From contig NC_019689.1 of NCBI RefSeq assembly GCF_000317025.1, positions 3,077,501 to 3,141,500 on the forward strand: DNA of 64,000 bases, read 5' to 3'. The notes beneath the pieces are model-generated. The model did not search any database. It worked only from the letters and a program-made list of their open reading frames with translations, and had not been told where the DNA came from. The DNA comes from Pleurocapsa sp. PCC 7327 (lineage in GTDB: Bacteria > Cyanobacteriota > Cyanobacteriia > Cyanobacteriales > Microcystaceae). Below are positions 25,832 to 34,765 of the stretch, in pieces (positions within the stretch are counted from its first letter, which is position 1; each line of letters opens with the position of its first letter). The translations under genes and the position numbers were made by a program.

Positions 25832-26227
25832 ATGGCAGAATTATTTTCCCCCGAATGGATGCAAGCATACAAAGACCAATGGAATGCCGAACCGGAATTA
25901 GCAGATGCGCTAGCTAAAATTAATTTTAATTCCGCGATCGCCTACGGCTTCAAAAGAGAAGATAAACCCAAAGGAATTCTCATCGTCAAGGAAGGTCGAG
26001 CAGTAGAAGCCGGTATCTATAAAGGACAAGAACTGAACTGGGATTTGCGAGCCGATCTCAAAGATTGGGAAAAGTGGCTCAAGAATGGTTTGAATATGAT
26101 GAGTTTAAGTGCGGCTTATATGCAGAGCAAACTCAAGTTTGCCGTAGGCGATTATGGTGCGATGATTAAAGATCCCCGCATGGTTGGACCATTTCTCAAA
26201 TCCTTCGCCGTTATGGGACGAGTTTAA
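25832..26227 (+). CDS. SCP-2 sterol-carrier-like protein
   Basis: A 131-residue soluble protein. The pattern of WNAEPELADALAKINF, DLRADLKDWEKWLKNG and QSKLKFAVGDYGAMIKD fits the SCP-2 lipid-binding fold, where the last segment is the typical KxKxxGD-like strand. No signal peptide. Small SCP-2 proteins bind hydrophobic ligands; the ligand here is unknown. It ends 33 bases before the start of a broken nitronate monooxygenase gene. Confidence 0.8.
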   Translation: MAELFSPEWMQAYKDQWNAEPELADALAKINFNSAIAYGFKREDKPKGILIVKEGRAVEAGIYKGQELNWDLRADLKDWEKWLKNGLNMMSLSAAYMQSKLKFAVGDYGAMIKDPRMVGPFLKSFAVMGRV

Positions 26228-26259
26228 CGAATTTTTCAAAACCTAAAATTTGAGAGAGA

Positions 26260-26582
26260 TGACAAAAACAATAACAACCGATTGGAAGTACCAGTGGCAA
26301 ATCCCAATACAGCCGGAGGTCATCTGGGTGCTAAGTACGAAGAATTAGGCAATCCAGCTTTCAACGCCGAGCAAGTCATTCCCGCCTTAGTCAACTATCT
26401 GCGATCGCAAGTGGGAGTAGATATTCCCCAGTGATTGCGGCAGGCGGAATTTGGAATCGCACCGATATCGCTCGCGTGCTAGCTTTGGGAGCAAAGGGCG
26501 TGCAAACAGGAACTCGTTTTATTACCGGCTTGCAAGTGTCGCGATACCGGCATTGGATCGCGCCGGACGCGCACAAAGGATG
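26260..26582 (+). pseudogene. Nitronate monooxygenase remnant
   Basis: Two frames read VPVANPNTAGGHLGAKYEEL with FNAEQVIPALVNYLRSQVGVDIP, then, after a frameshift near 26432, VIAAGGIWNRTDIARVLALG and AKGVQTGTRFITG. These are the C-terminal half of a 2-nitropropane dioxygenase/nitronate monooxygenase, including the His of GGHLGAK and the FMN-phosphate loop GGIW. The N-terminal half is missing and the tail is cut by the start of the next gene. Nonfunctional. Confidence 0.75.
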
Positions 26583-27191
26583 ATGTCTGTTGCCCAATTA
26601 ATAGAAGATGAAGAATTTAACCAATTATCAGCTCTAATGAACTCCCCGGATTGGCAAACTCGCGATCGCTTTCTCGAACTTCGCTCTCCTTGGCTTACTC
26701 TGATTGGCGAACATCTTCAAGAGCCGCAACAGGAACAAATTCTAAAATACTGGCGAGTTGAAAAGGCTGATTCAGTTATTATTTTACCCATTCAAAGCCA
26801 CCAGCTAATTTTGCCCCATCCAACTTACCGCCCCGGATTGGGCAAAGCAACCTTGGACTTTCCTGGCGGAAGACTTCCTGAAGGAGAACAGCCGCTCGCG
26901 GTAGTGCCAACTATTCTCCAACGCGAACTAGGGGTTACAGCAGAAGATATCGCCCAGATAACCCCTTTGAATAGTCAGGGATGGGCAGTCAATAGTTCCT
27001 TTTCCAATCAGAAGCTCTACGGATTCGTCACAGACTTGCATTCTACAGCTAAGATTCCTGCAAACTTTATTGGAGGCACTTATCCTATTACCGACTCAGG
27101 TATTGAGTCCTTACTCAAATCTCTAACTTGTCTGCAATGTCGAGCCTTGTTGTTGGAGTGGTGGCTAACTAGATCGCGATCGTTGAGTTAA
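26580..27191 (+). CDS. NUDIX-like hydrolase
   Basis: A 203-residue protein starting MMSVAQLIEDEEFNQLSALM; upstream in-frame codons belong to the nitronate monooxygenase debris, so I place the start at 26580. The NUDIX box is degenerate: GGRLPEGEQPLAVVPTILQR followed by ELGV keeps the Gly, first Glu and REL-like Arg-Glu but lacks the usual EExG. Catalysis is therefore uncertain; it may be a binding protein. The N-terminal part (SPWLTLIGEHLQ) is like ADP-ribose pyrophosphatase-type proteins. Confidence 0.7.
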   Translation: MMSVAQLIEDEEFNQLSALMNSPDWQTRDRFLELRSPWLTLIGEHLQEPQQEQILKYWRVEKADSVIILPIQSHQLILPHPTYRPGLGKATLDFPGGRLPEGEQPLAVVPTILQRELGVTAEDIAQITPLNSQGWAVNSSFSNQKLYGFVTDLHSTAKIPANFIGGTYPITDSGIESLLKSLTCLQCRALLLEWWLTRSRSLS

Positions 27192-27215
27192 ATGAAACTC
27201 ATACCATTTTGGATT

Positions 27216-27241
27216 GCGGAAGCTTAATGCGGAAGCTTAAT
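27216..27241 (+). repeat. Tandem 13-bp duplication
   Basis: GCGGAAGCTTAAT occurs twice in direct tandem just after the NUDIX gene. Probably replication slippage; no function seen in this 277-base spacer apart from the AT-rich motif near 27396. Confidence 0.7.
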
Positions 27242-27393
27242 AAAGCAGTGGTTTCAATTCTTTTTTAAGTGGTTTGCGATAACTCTTTTGCTTTATTCAA
27301 AAGTAATTTAGCTCTCAACTCTAGAAAACTATTGTAATCATCAGTGACATTTAGCTACTAACCCATTTACAGGAAGACCCGAGCTTTTATTTT

Positions 27394-27420
27394 GCTAAAT
27401 AACTAAAAAGTTTTATAATA
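27394..27420. promoter_or_regulatory. AT-rich inverted repeat before RND permease gene
   Basis: Contains AACTAAAAAGTT with flanking TAAAT and TTTATAA. It loosely resembles the ACTA...TAGT operator candidates upstream, with shared TATAA, ACT and ATTTAG elements if small gaps are allowed. Weak evidence on its own. Confidence 0.25.
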
Positions 27421-27468
27421 AATAATTGCCAATTAGTTTAACCGACGAAATCAATCTGGATAACTGCC

Positions 27469-30400
27469 ATGTCTGACGATTCCTGCGGAACGCCGAGCGA
27501 TCGCGCCGAAACCCAAAAGCCGAACCTGGTAGGACAAATTACTGCTTATTTTATTAATTCCCAGGTGACAATCCTTCTCATTGCTGCTCTTATCGTGTTT
27601 GGCATAGCAGCAGTCATCTTTACCCCCAAAGAAGAAAATCCGCAAATTGTCGTTCCGGCGGCTGACGTTTACTTGCAGTATCCCGGCGCACCCGCAGAAG
27701 TCGTCGAGAAAACGGTTACGACTCCAGTAGAAGCCAAAATTCGGGAAATAACGGGAGTCGAGCATATTTATTCGGTTTCCCAGAATTCTGGGGCAAAGAT
27801 TACGGTGCAGTTTTTTGTCGGGGAAAACTGGGAAGATTCCCTATTCAAGCTACAAAACCAGTTATATAATTGGCAAGATATTTTTCCGCCTGGGGTAAAT
27901 TACCTCGTCAAACCGACAATTATTGACGACGTGCCGATCGTTACCCTGACGATCGCGGGAGAGGGTTATTCAGACAATCAACTGCGCCGCATTGGAGAGA
28001 GATTATTAGAAGACTTGCGCAGCATTCCCAATACCGGGAACTTGACAATTACAGGGGGACAACCCCGCGTCATGCGGGTGGACTTGGATCCCGATAAATT
28101 AGCCAGTTACAAACTATCTCCTGCCGCGATCGCCCAACGCCTGCAAGGAGAAAATATCCAACTCCCCGCGGGGGATGTTTCGGCGGGAGAAAACCGACTC
28201 TTTATTGAAGGGGGCAGTTTATTTTCCTCAGCCGCCGATCTGGGGGATGTTATTGTCGGCTTTAGCGGCGGCGCAGCCAACAAATCTCCCATTTATCTGC
28301 AGGATGTAGCAACCATCAAAGATGATTTCGGCGATCGCGTTACCTATTCGCGCATTCACTACCGCAAAGATTGGAACATCGCCAATCCCTATCCCAACTC
28401 CAAAGAACATCCCCAGGACGAATTCGTCAGCCAAAACGCAGTTACCATCGGCATTGCCAAGAAAAAAGGCACTAACGCCGTCACCGTTGCCAAGCAGATC
28501 TTTAAGCGCCTCGACGAACTAAAATCTCAACTACCGCCAGGGGTAGAAATTGGGGTTAGTCGCAACGATGGACTGACGGCATCTAGGGCAGTCGGGGATC
28601 TTTACACCAGTTTATTGCAAGCGATCGCGATCGTGGTAGCCCTACTGGTAATTTTCTTGGGTTGGCGCGAAGCTTCCATTGTTGCCTTTGTCATTCCCCT
28701 AACCCTGGCAGGAACGCTGTTAGTGGGTTGGATTGCCGGTCAAACCATTAACCGAATTACCCTTTTTGCGCTGATTCTGGCATTGGGTACGTTGGTAGAT
28801 GACGCGATCTCGGCGACAGAAAATATTCACCGTCGCTTTGCACTCAAAGCCAACATGAGTTTTTCCGAAAAAACCTCAGAAGCGATCGCCGCCGTAGCCG
28901 AACTAGGCGTTCCCATCATTCTCTCCACCGTCACCGTCATCCTCGCCTTCCTGCCCATGCGCTTCGTCACTGGCATGATGGGACCCTACATGGCGCCAAT
29001 TCCTTTTAACGTGCCCGTCGCCATGCTGATTAGTACCACCTTGGCATTGACGGTGACTCCCTTTCTGGCATTGCGGTTAATTAAAATTAAACCGAAACGG
29101 GAAACGGGAAATGGGTCAGAATCTGCCGCTAACGAGTCTGAGAAAGTACAGCAAACCCGCATCTACAAGCTATATCGCCGTATCTTAGAACCCTTACTCG
29201 ACTCTACCCAACGTCGCCGCTTCGTGTTGTTTTTCATTACGGGTTTGTTACTGGCAAGTTTTATCCTACCTTTGACTCAGGCGATCAAATTCCGAATGTT
29301 GCCCAAGGCAAATAAAGATACTTTTTTAGTCCAACTCGATGCGCCACTGGGAAAAGAGTTAGTAGAGACCGATCGCATCGTTCGAGAAATGGAAGCCGCT
29401 TTAACCCAAGATCCGGAAGTGGTACAATTCGAAAGCTATGTAGGTACGGGCGCGCCAATAGACTTTAATGGCTTGCTGCGGGGCAGTAGCGATCGCACGG
29501 GCGAACATTTTGCCGATATTCGGGTTCATTTAACCAATAAAGAGGCTCGCAAAGAAGATTCTGAAGCAATCGTTTTCCGCTTGCGTTCCCAGTTAAGCGC
29601 AATTGCGACAGCGAATAATGCCATTGTCAAGTTAGTCGAAGATCCGCCCGGTCCTCCAGTGCGATCGACCATGCTAGCGGAAATTTACGGTGCCGATTAC
29701 GATCGCCTGTGCCAGTTAGCAAAAACAGTCCGCCAAGTCTTCAGTGACACTAAGGAGGTAGTCGATATTGACGATTCGGTCAAAAATCGGATCCCCCAAA
29801 TGAAGTTGGTAGTAGATCGCAACAAAATCAACCAAGCCGGTTTAACCGCGCAAGAGATTGCCCAAACGCTAAATATGGCGATCGCTGGGGCAAATGTTTC
29901 TACCCTGCAAGTACCCGGAGAACTCTCCCCCGTAGCCATTCAAGTACGCTTTACCGAAACGAACAGACAGAATCTTGACGACCTTACTCGCATTCAAATT
30001 CCCACCCCAACTGGAAATCTCGTTCCCCTGACGGAACTGGTCGAGTTTAAACCTACTATCGTAGACGAACCGATTTTCCACAAAGATCAACGACCCGTTA
30101 CCTATGTGATGGGCGAAATGGGCAATCGTTCCTCCGTCTACGCCGTCATCGACCAAATGATTTATTTCCTGCGCCATCCCCTGCCTCAAGGCTACAACAT
30201 CAAATGGGACGGGGAATGGAAGCTAACCCTCGATGTTTTCCGGGATTTGGGATTGGCAATGTTGGTAGCGGTAATGTTGATTTATTTCATTCTAGTGGGT
30301 CAATTCCGCAGTTTTAAAGTGCCTCTGATTATCATGGGCGCGATTCCTCTCGCCTTAATCGGCATTTTGGTCGGTTTCTCCCTTAATGGGGTTTACTTTA

Positions 30401-30786
30401 GCGCTACTGCCATGATTGGCGTAATTGCCCTCGCAGGAATTGTCGTCCGCAACGCGATCGTGCTGTTGGAGTTTATCGGCGATCGCCTGCGCGAAGGAGT
30501 CGATTTAAAAACTGCTATCCTCGAAGCGGGAGCAGTACGATTTCGTCCGATTTTGCTGACTAGCGTAACGACCATGTTGGGGACTTTAAGCATTCTCAAC
30601 GATCCCGTTTGGTCGGGACTAGCTTGGACGTTATTATGCGGAATGCTGACCTCTTCTGCTCTGACCTTAATCGTCATTCCCTTAATGTATTATGGCGAAA
30701 AGCGATCGCATACTGGATCGGAAAATATCTCTCTTTCTCTAAGCGAGCAACAGATACAGTCGGTTAACTCAAGTCATCCAGTTTAA
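27469..30786 (+). CDS. RND efflux transporter permease
   Basis: A 1105-residue inner-membrane pump. Features include the N-terminal helix (VTILLIAALIVFGIAAVIF), the two large periplasmic loops and the TM4 proton-relay pair in GTLVDDAISATENIHRRF, as in HAE-type drug exporters; the heavy-metal (HME) signature is absent. AGIVVRNAIVLLEFI marks TM10. It probably works with the adaptor at 23100. The intervening 3 kb contains two broken genes, suggesting the original adaptor-permease linkage was opened by insertion and decay. The substrate is unknown. Confidence 0.93.
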   Translation: MSDDSCGTPSDRAETQKPNLVGQITAYFINSQVTILLIAALIVFGIAAVIFTPKEENPQIVVPAADVYLQYPGAPAEVVEKTVTTPVEAKIREITGVEHIYSVSQNSGAKITVQFFVGENWEDSLFKLQNQLYNWQDIFPPGVNYLVKPTIIDDVPIVTLTIAGEGYSDNQLRRIGERLLEDLRSIPNTGNLTITGGQPRVMRVDLDPDKLASYKLSPAAIAQRLQGENIQLPAGDVSAGENRLFIEGGSLFSSAADLGDVIVGFSGGAANKSPIYLQDVATIKDDFGDRVTYSRIHYRKDWNIANPYPNSKEHPQDEFVSQNAVTIGIAKKKGTNAVTVAKQIFKRLDELKSQLPPGVEIGVSRNDGLTASRAVGDLYTSLLQAIAIVVALLVIFLGWREASIVAFVIPLTLAGTLLVGWIAGQTINRITLFALILALGTLVDDAISATENIHRRFALKANMSFSEKTSEAIAAVAELGVPIILSTVTVILAFLPMRFVTGMMGPYMAPIPFNVPVAMLISTTLALTVTPFLALRLIKIKPKRETGNGSESAANESEKVQQTRIYKLYRRILEPLLDSTQRRRFVLFFITGLLLASFILPLTQAIKFRMLPKANKDTFLVQLDAPLGKELVETDRIVREMEAALTQDPEVVQFESYVGTGAPIDFNGLLRGSSDRTGEHFADIRVHLTNKEARKEDSEAIVFRLRSQLSAIATANNAIVKLVEDPPGPPVRSTMLAEIYGADYDRLCQLAKTVRQVFSDTKEVVDIDDSVKNRIPQMKLVVDRNKINQAGLTAQEIAQTLNMAIAGANVSTLQVPGELSPVAIQVRFTETNRQNLDDLTRIQIPTPTGNLVPLTELVEFKPTIVDEPIFHKDQRPVTYVMGEMGNRSSVYAVIDQMIYFLRHPLPQGYNIKWDGEWKLTLDVFRDLGLAMLVAVMLIYFILVGQFRSFKVPLIIMGAIPLALIGILVGFSLNGVYFSATAMIGVIALAGIVVRNAIVLLEFIGDRLREGVDLKTAILEAGAVRFRPILLTSVTTMLGTLSILNDPVWSGLAWTLLCGMLTSSALTLIVIPLMYYGEKRSHTGSENISLSLSEQQIQSVNSSHPV

Positions 30787-30872
30787 GAGAATGGCAAAGA
30801 AACAAACATAAATTTATCTGTCTACCTAACTATGTGTAAAAATAACTAAGCAATAATCAGGCTTTTCAGGAA

Positions 30873-31598
30873 ATGTCAGATGACATGGAAGTTAACGAAC
30901 TGTTGAGACAATATGCAGCCGGAGAAAGAAATTTTCAAAAGCTTGATTTTCGGGAGGGAGAACTGATTAAAGCGAACCTCAAAGGAGCAGATTTCTCTAG
31001 GAGCGATCTACGCCAAGCGAGACTGGGTAGAACTAATTTCATGCAAGCTATCTTTAGAGAAGCCGATCTCAGCGAGGCAATTCTTTGGGGAAGCGACTTG
31101 AGCCAAGCCGATTTATCCCGCGCCGTGTTGCGGGATGCAGATTTGAGCGGTGCCAAGCTGATGCAAACAAATCTGACTGAAGCTTATTTGAGTAAAGCCT
31201 GCCTATGCGGTGCCAATCTTCATGGCGCTAAACTACAGGGTGCCATTCTGTTTGAGGTGGACTTTCGTCCCACTTCCGACCAACGGACAGACATAGGTAA
31301 AGCTGACTTGAGCGGTGCAGACTTAAACTATGCCAACCTCAGTGCAGCACTTTTATATCGAGTTAATCTGGATAAGGCTAAACTCTGTCGCGCGAATCTG
31401 AGTGTCAGCCTAGAGCGCGATCCGTTTGTTACCGATCTCACTGAAGCTAGCTTGCGAGGAGCCGATCTCAGTTATGCTAACCTGAGTGGAGCCGTTTTGC
31501 TGAAAGCCGATCTCCAAGAGGCCGATCTAACAGGAACAATCTTAACCGATGCTGACTTGCGAGGTGCAATCATGCCTGATGGAACTGTGCATGATTAA
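30873..31598 (+). CDS. Pentapeptide-repeat protein (cytoplasmic type)
   Basis: A 241-residue protein made almost wholly of A(D/N)LxX pentapeptides (KANLKGADFSRSDLRQARLG...), which fold as a right-handed quadrilateral beta helix. The N-terminus LLRQYAAGERNFQKLDF is a cap common in cyanobacterial members. A break at about residues 130-145 (DFRPTSDQRTDIGK) interrupts the helix. No signal peptide. The function is unknown; some family members bind DNA gyrase. Confidence 0.9.
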   Translation: MSDDMEVNELLRQYAAGERNFQKLDFREGELIKANLKGADFSRSDLRQARLGRTNFMQAIFREADLSEAILWGSDLSQADLSRAVLRDADLSGAKLMQTNLTEAYLSKACLCGANLHGAKLQGAILFEVDFRPTSDQRTDIGKADLSGADLNYANLSAALLYRVNLDKAKLCRANLSVSLERDPFVTDLTEASLRGADLSYANLSGAVLLKADLQEADLTGTILTDADLRGAIMPDGTVHD

Positions 31599-31627
31599 AA
31601 AAGAAACAGCACTCTTTCTAGAGTGCT
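31596..31627 (-). terminator. Terminator of the psbA remnant
   Basis: AGCACTCT (31608-31615) and AGAGTGCT (31620-31627) form an 8-bp stem with a 4-base loop. Read on the minus strand it is followed by TTTCTTTTTTAA. It serves the psbA fragment and may also end the convergent pentapeptide gene. Confidence 0.75.
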
Positions 31628-31661
31628 GATAAGATATGGATAGCAAGACAAAAATTAACCC

Positions 31662-32098
31662 TTAACCCTCAACAACGGGAGCAACTAAAGCTACTGGTTG
31701 CGCTGGAGCCGAAGCTAAATCGAGGGGGAAATTGTGAGCATTGTGTTCGTGCATCACCTCGATGCCCAGATTGGCTCGGTTGAGGATATCTGCCCAAGTG
31801 GGAATCGGTCGTCCTTGGCTGTCCAGAATAGAATCGTTGAAATTAAACCCATTGAGGTTAAATGCCATCGTACTAATTCCCATCGCCGCCGACCAAATTC
31901 CTACCACGGGCCAAGCGGCTAAGAAAAAGTGCAGCGAGCGCGAGTTATTAAAGCTAGCATACTGAAAGATCGGCCGTCCAAAATAACCGTGTGCTGCGAC
32001 AAGGTTATAGGTTTCTGCTTCCTGACCGAACTTGTAGCCAGCGTTAGCCGATTTGGTTTCCGTCGTCTCTCGGATCGAGTTAGAAGTCACCAAAGAGC
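31662..32098 (-). pseudogene. psbA: psbA 3-prime fragment (D1-prime-like), cut by TnpB element
   Basis: Encodes about the last 145 residues of photosystem II protein D1 starting at SLVTSN; the first roughly 215 residues, with Mn ligands D170 and E189, are absent. The C-terminal Mn ligands H332, E333, D342 and A344 are kept. Counting back from Ala344, it has Ser285 and Ala286 (GIWSAAMG) where the intact copy at 46617 has Phe and Thr. Ala286 is one of three substitutions (G80A, F158L, T286A) reported to mark the low-oxygen D1-prime form. Arg334 is replaced by His (HEHNAHN). The homology stops abruptly at 32098 at the end of the TnpB element. Confidence 0.9.
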
Positions 32099-32164
32099 AT
32101 AACTTTATATAACCATAAAGTTATCTAGTTTTGACATAATCCCCGCAATTGAATTGCGGGGATT
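32099..32164 (-). repeat. Right-end hairpins of the TnpB element
   Basis: Two palindromes: ATAACTTTAT/ATAAAGTTAT (32099-32124) and CCCCGCAAT/ATTGCGGGG (32141-32161). Subterminal hairpins next to the tnpB stop are characteristic of IS200/IS605-type ends. psbA homology begins directly beyond. Confidence 0.6.
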
Positions 32165-33182
32165 CTAGGGTCCAACAGCGATTGCAGTTTCATACGGTCT
32201 TACATCACCTAACCCAACAGTCGATGCCCCGACTGCACAAATTAACTGAGATGCGTTGTCGTCTCTACCATTAATTGACTGACAAGATGGACAGCGCCAT
32301 TCTCTAATGGACAAATCTAACTTTTCTAAAACGCGTCCGCAACACGCACAAGTCTTACTAGATGGATACCATTGGTCAATAAATACAATTAATTTACCTT
32401 TCTTTTTGGCTACCCATTCAAGAATTCGTAGGAACTCACCCAAAGCAAGCGTCAGATATTTTCCTGCCCCAAAGACGTTGCATTCCCTTGAAGTTGAGAG
32501 TTTCAAAGCAAAGTACATCAAACTTATTTGTTAACTCGTGGGCTAACTTCCAAAACCAATCACGCCGACGATTAGAAACATCTTCGTACTGGCGTACTAA
32601 ATTCTTCCTTACTCGTTCTCTATTGGATGATCCTTTTAGCTTTTTAGAGAGATGCTTACTAGCCTTCTTGATAGCGTTTAGAGACTGTTTGAAAAATTGG
32701 GGAGACTCAATTCTTGTTCCGTCTGAGCCGGTGAGAAATGTTTTTAATCCAAAATCAAAGCCAGCGATTTTACCCATTTTAACTGAGCCAGCGCCATGGG
32801 CGGGTTCCCCGACTTGTGGCGACTGGCGTTCGACTTCTCGATTACTACCATCAACAACAATGACCATAAATAACTCACCTAACGGTGTGCGTTTGATGGT
32901 TAATGTCTTGACCGTTCCCTCAATCTCTCTGGACTTCCAAAATTGATAAACTCTACTACCAATTTTGACTCTATTGCCACCCAGGAACTTATAACCTGCT
33001 TGCTTAAGGGTGAAGGATTTGTATTTCTTGACCTTCTTAAAACTTGGTGGTTTAACTCCCTTTTTATTGTGCTTAAAAAATAACTGCTAGGCTTTATCAA
33101 TGCGTTGACAGATATCCTGTACTGCTTGAGATCCTACTGTTTGCCACAAAGGATTACGTTTTCTCAACTTGGCAATATGAGA
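32165..33182 (-). pseudogene. tnpB: tnpB (IS200/IS605-type), broken
   Basis: The RNA-guided nuclease fold is recognisable: RuvC Asp in GFDFGLKTF, Glu in CFETLNFKG, the zinc finger CACCG...CPSC and the final Asp in NGRDDNAS. It is inactive: an in-frame TAG at 33087-33089, a one-base shift near 32450 (RKISD then LALGEFLRI), and loss of the N-terminal residues at the IS4-like element boundary (33183). No tnpA gene is near. TnpB acts with an omega-RNA from the right end; nothing intact remains here. Confidence 0.88.
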
Positions 33183-34765
33183 CGAATGGCACTAAGATAA
33201 GTGGAAACACTTATCATTCAAGCAGTTTGCCATTGTTCGGCGTACTGATGTCTAGGCTGCTTCATCAAAGGATAAGCTTTAGGGCGACGTTTACGAACTC
33301 TTGGTTCACTTCTGCCGGGGCGATCGCTCACCGACTTGTGAACAACAACTTTTAGTAAAGTCCGATAAATTTGATGAAGTTGTGCGGATGAAGCAGCTAA
33401 TAATTGAGGAATAAAATTATGCAAGTGATGACGAGTTCCTTGTAATGATAAGCGTACTGGTGGCACACCGTAAGTCGTACCAGATTCCCACATTAAGGTA
33501 CGTAACAAATTGTAGGCAAGCAAATAAACATAAAGTTCTTTACCTACCATAGCGGGAGTTTTACCTCGTAAAACTTCCATGCCCAAAGTAGTTTTCAGAT
33601 GTTTTAAATTTACTTCAACATCCCATCGGCAATCGTAAAGTTTAACAAGTTCTAATGTAGGATAAGTTTCTGTATCCAGTAAAGTTGTGATTAAGCTAAC
33701 AGATGAAGTCCGAAATCCAGGAATAAAAATGTAGTAAGAAATTTCTCGGACAATCAAAGTTTCAGGCAGAGCCAAAAATTCCTCTTCACTTAATCCATTG
33801 GGGCATTTTTAGGTTTATGCCAAATTACAAGTTTGTCACAGTCTCCAAAAAGTTTTCCTCTACGCATGGACATCTGGCGGGACTGATGTTTACGGAATAC
33901 TGCATCACACTTAAGGTTCATTAGAGTCACCAAATCCGCATAGGCACAAAAAGCGCGATCGCCTAAAAGTATGTCATTAGGCTTGAGAAATTGATACAAT
34001 TTTCTGGCTAATTTCAGAGCGTGAGTGTTGAGAACATCGATGACTAAAGCAATAGCCGCACCCGTAGCGAGGCTAAATCTCACACCAATTTTCGCGATTG
34101 GAAAACCACACCCTAGTTTTTGACTACTCGGTTGAGGGTAAGATTTCTGATTTTCAATCGTATCAGGCATCGACACGCTAGCTCCATCTATCACTTTTAC
34201 ATGGCGAGCGCACCACAAATATTGGGTTGTCACTTTTTCTTCTAAACTTTGTGCCGTAGAACCAAAAAGTTTTTCTAAGAGATTTTCTGGTAATCTAGAC
34301 CGTGCTTGACAATAAGCACTCGTATCCGAGCTAGGAATTTCTACTCTTTGATTAGCTAAATAAGCAATCACTCGGCTCACTGCATTGTGGCAACTTTTGT
34401 CAACATCTAAAACCTGAGAGAGAAAAGTCCACAGAGTTACTATTGGGTCAAATAATCGCCGACGATATTTAACTTTTAATTCATCGATAACTTTTTGAAT
34501 CTCCCATGACGGCAATAAATTCTCAAACGGTAGTCCCAGACTCTGCCTAAATTTTTCTTGAAGAACTCTGACACGATTTGTCACAATATTATTATTCCAA
34601 TTGGCTTTCAAGTTCCAAAAAAGTATTTTACGGGCTTGAAAGCTTTTTCTCCCAATTGAAAACATTTTGGATCGTCATTGCACGCGCGACGCATTCTAAC
34701 TTCAGCACTTACAAAGTCTGCGATGTTGATTGCGCAAGGCGTTCCTCTTATCTTAGTGCCATTCG
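33183..34765 (-). mobile_element. IS4-family-like insertion sequence with 19-bp inverted repeats
   Basis: Terminal repeats CGAATGGCACTAAGATAAG at 33183-33201 and its exact complement at 34747-34765 bound a 1583-bp element holding a single transposase reading region. The flanks are different broken genes, tnpB on the left and an ABC exporter on the right, and no target duplication is seen (left flank ends TATGAGA, right begins ACTTTAC). The element therefore marks a rearrangement or deletion junction, not a simple insertion. Confidence 0.9.
33218..34665 (-). pseudogene. IS4-like DDE transposase, frameshifted
   Basis: Two overlapping frames make one transposase. The first (MFSIGRKSFQARKIL... 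to KPKNAPMD, 34665-33790) contains the first Asp (VIDGASVSMPD) and second Asp (LLGDRAFCAYADL). The second (33775-33218, plus upstream KCPNGLSEEEFLALP) contains the Y-R-E-K signature in LYDCRWDVEVNLKHLKTTLG. They join through a one-base loss in a run of A near 33800. This is either a disabled gene, a ribosomal slip or a homopolymer sequencing error. The C-terminal end (KPLMKQPRHQY-type) is intact. Confidence 0.85.

Noticed and set aside
23100-30786. Heavy-metal (HME) type RND pump
   Set aside because: The permease has the VDDAIS pair in TM4 as in HAE drug exporters, and lacks the metal-pump signature.
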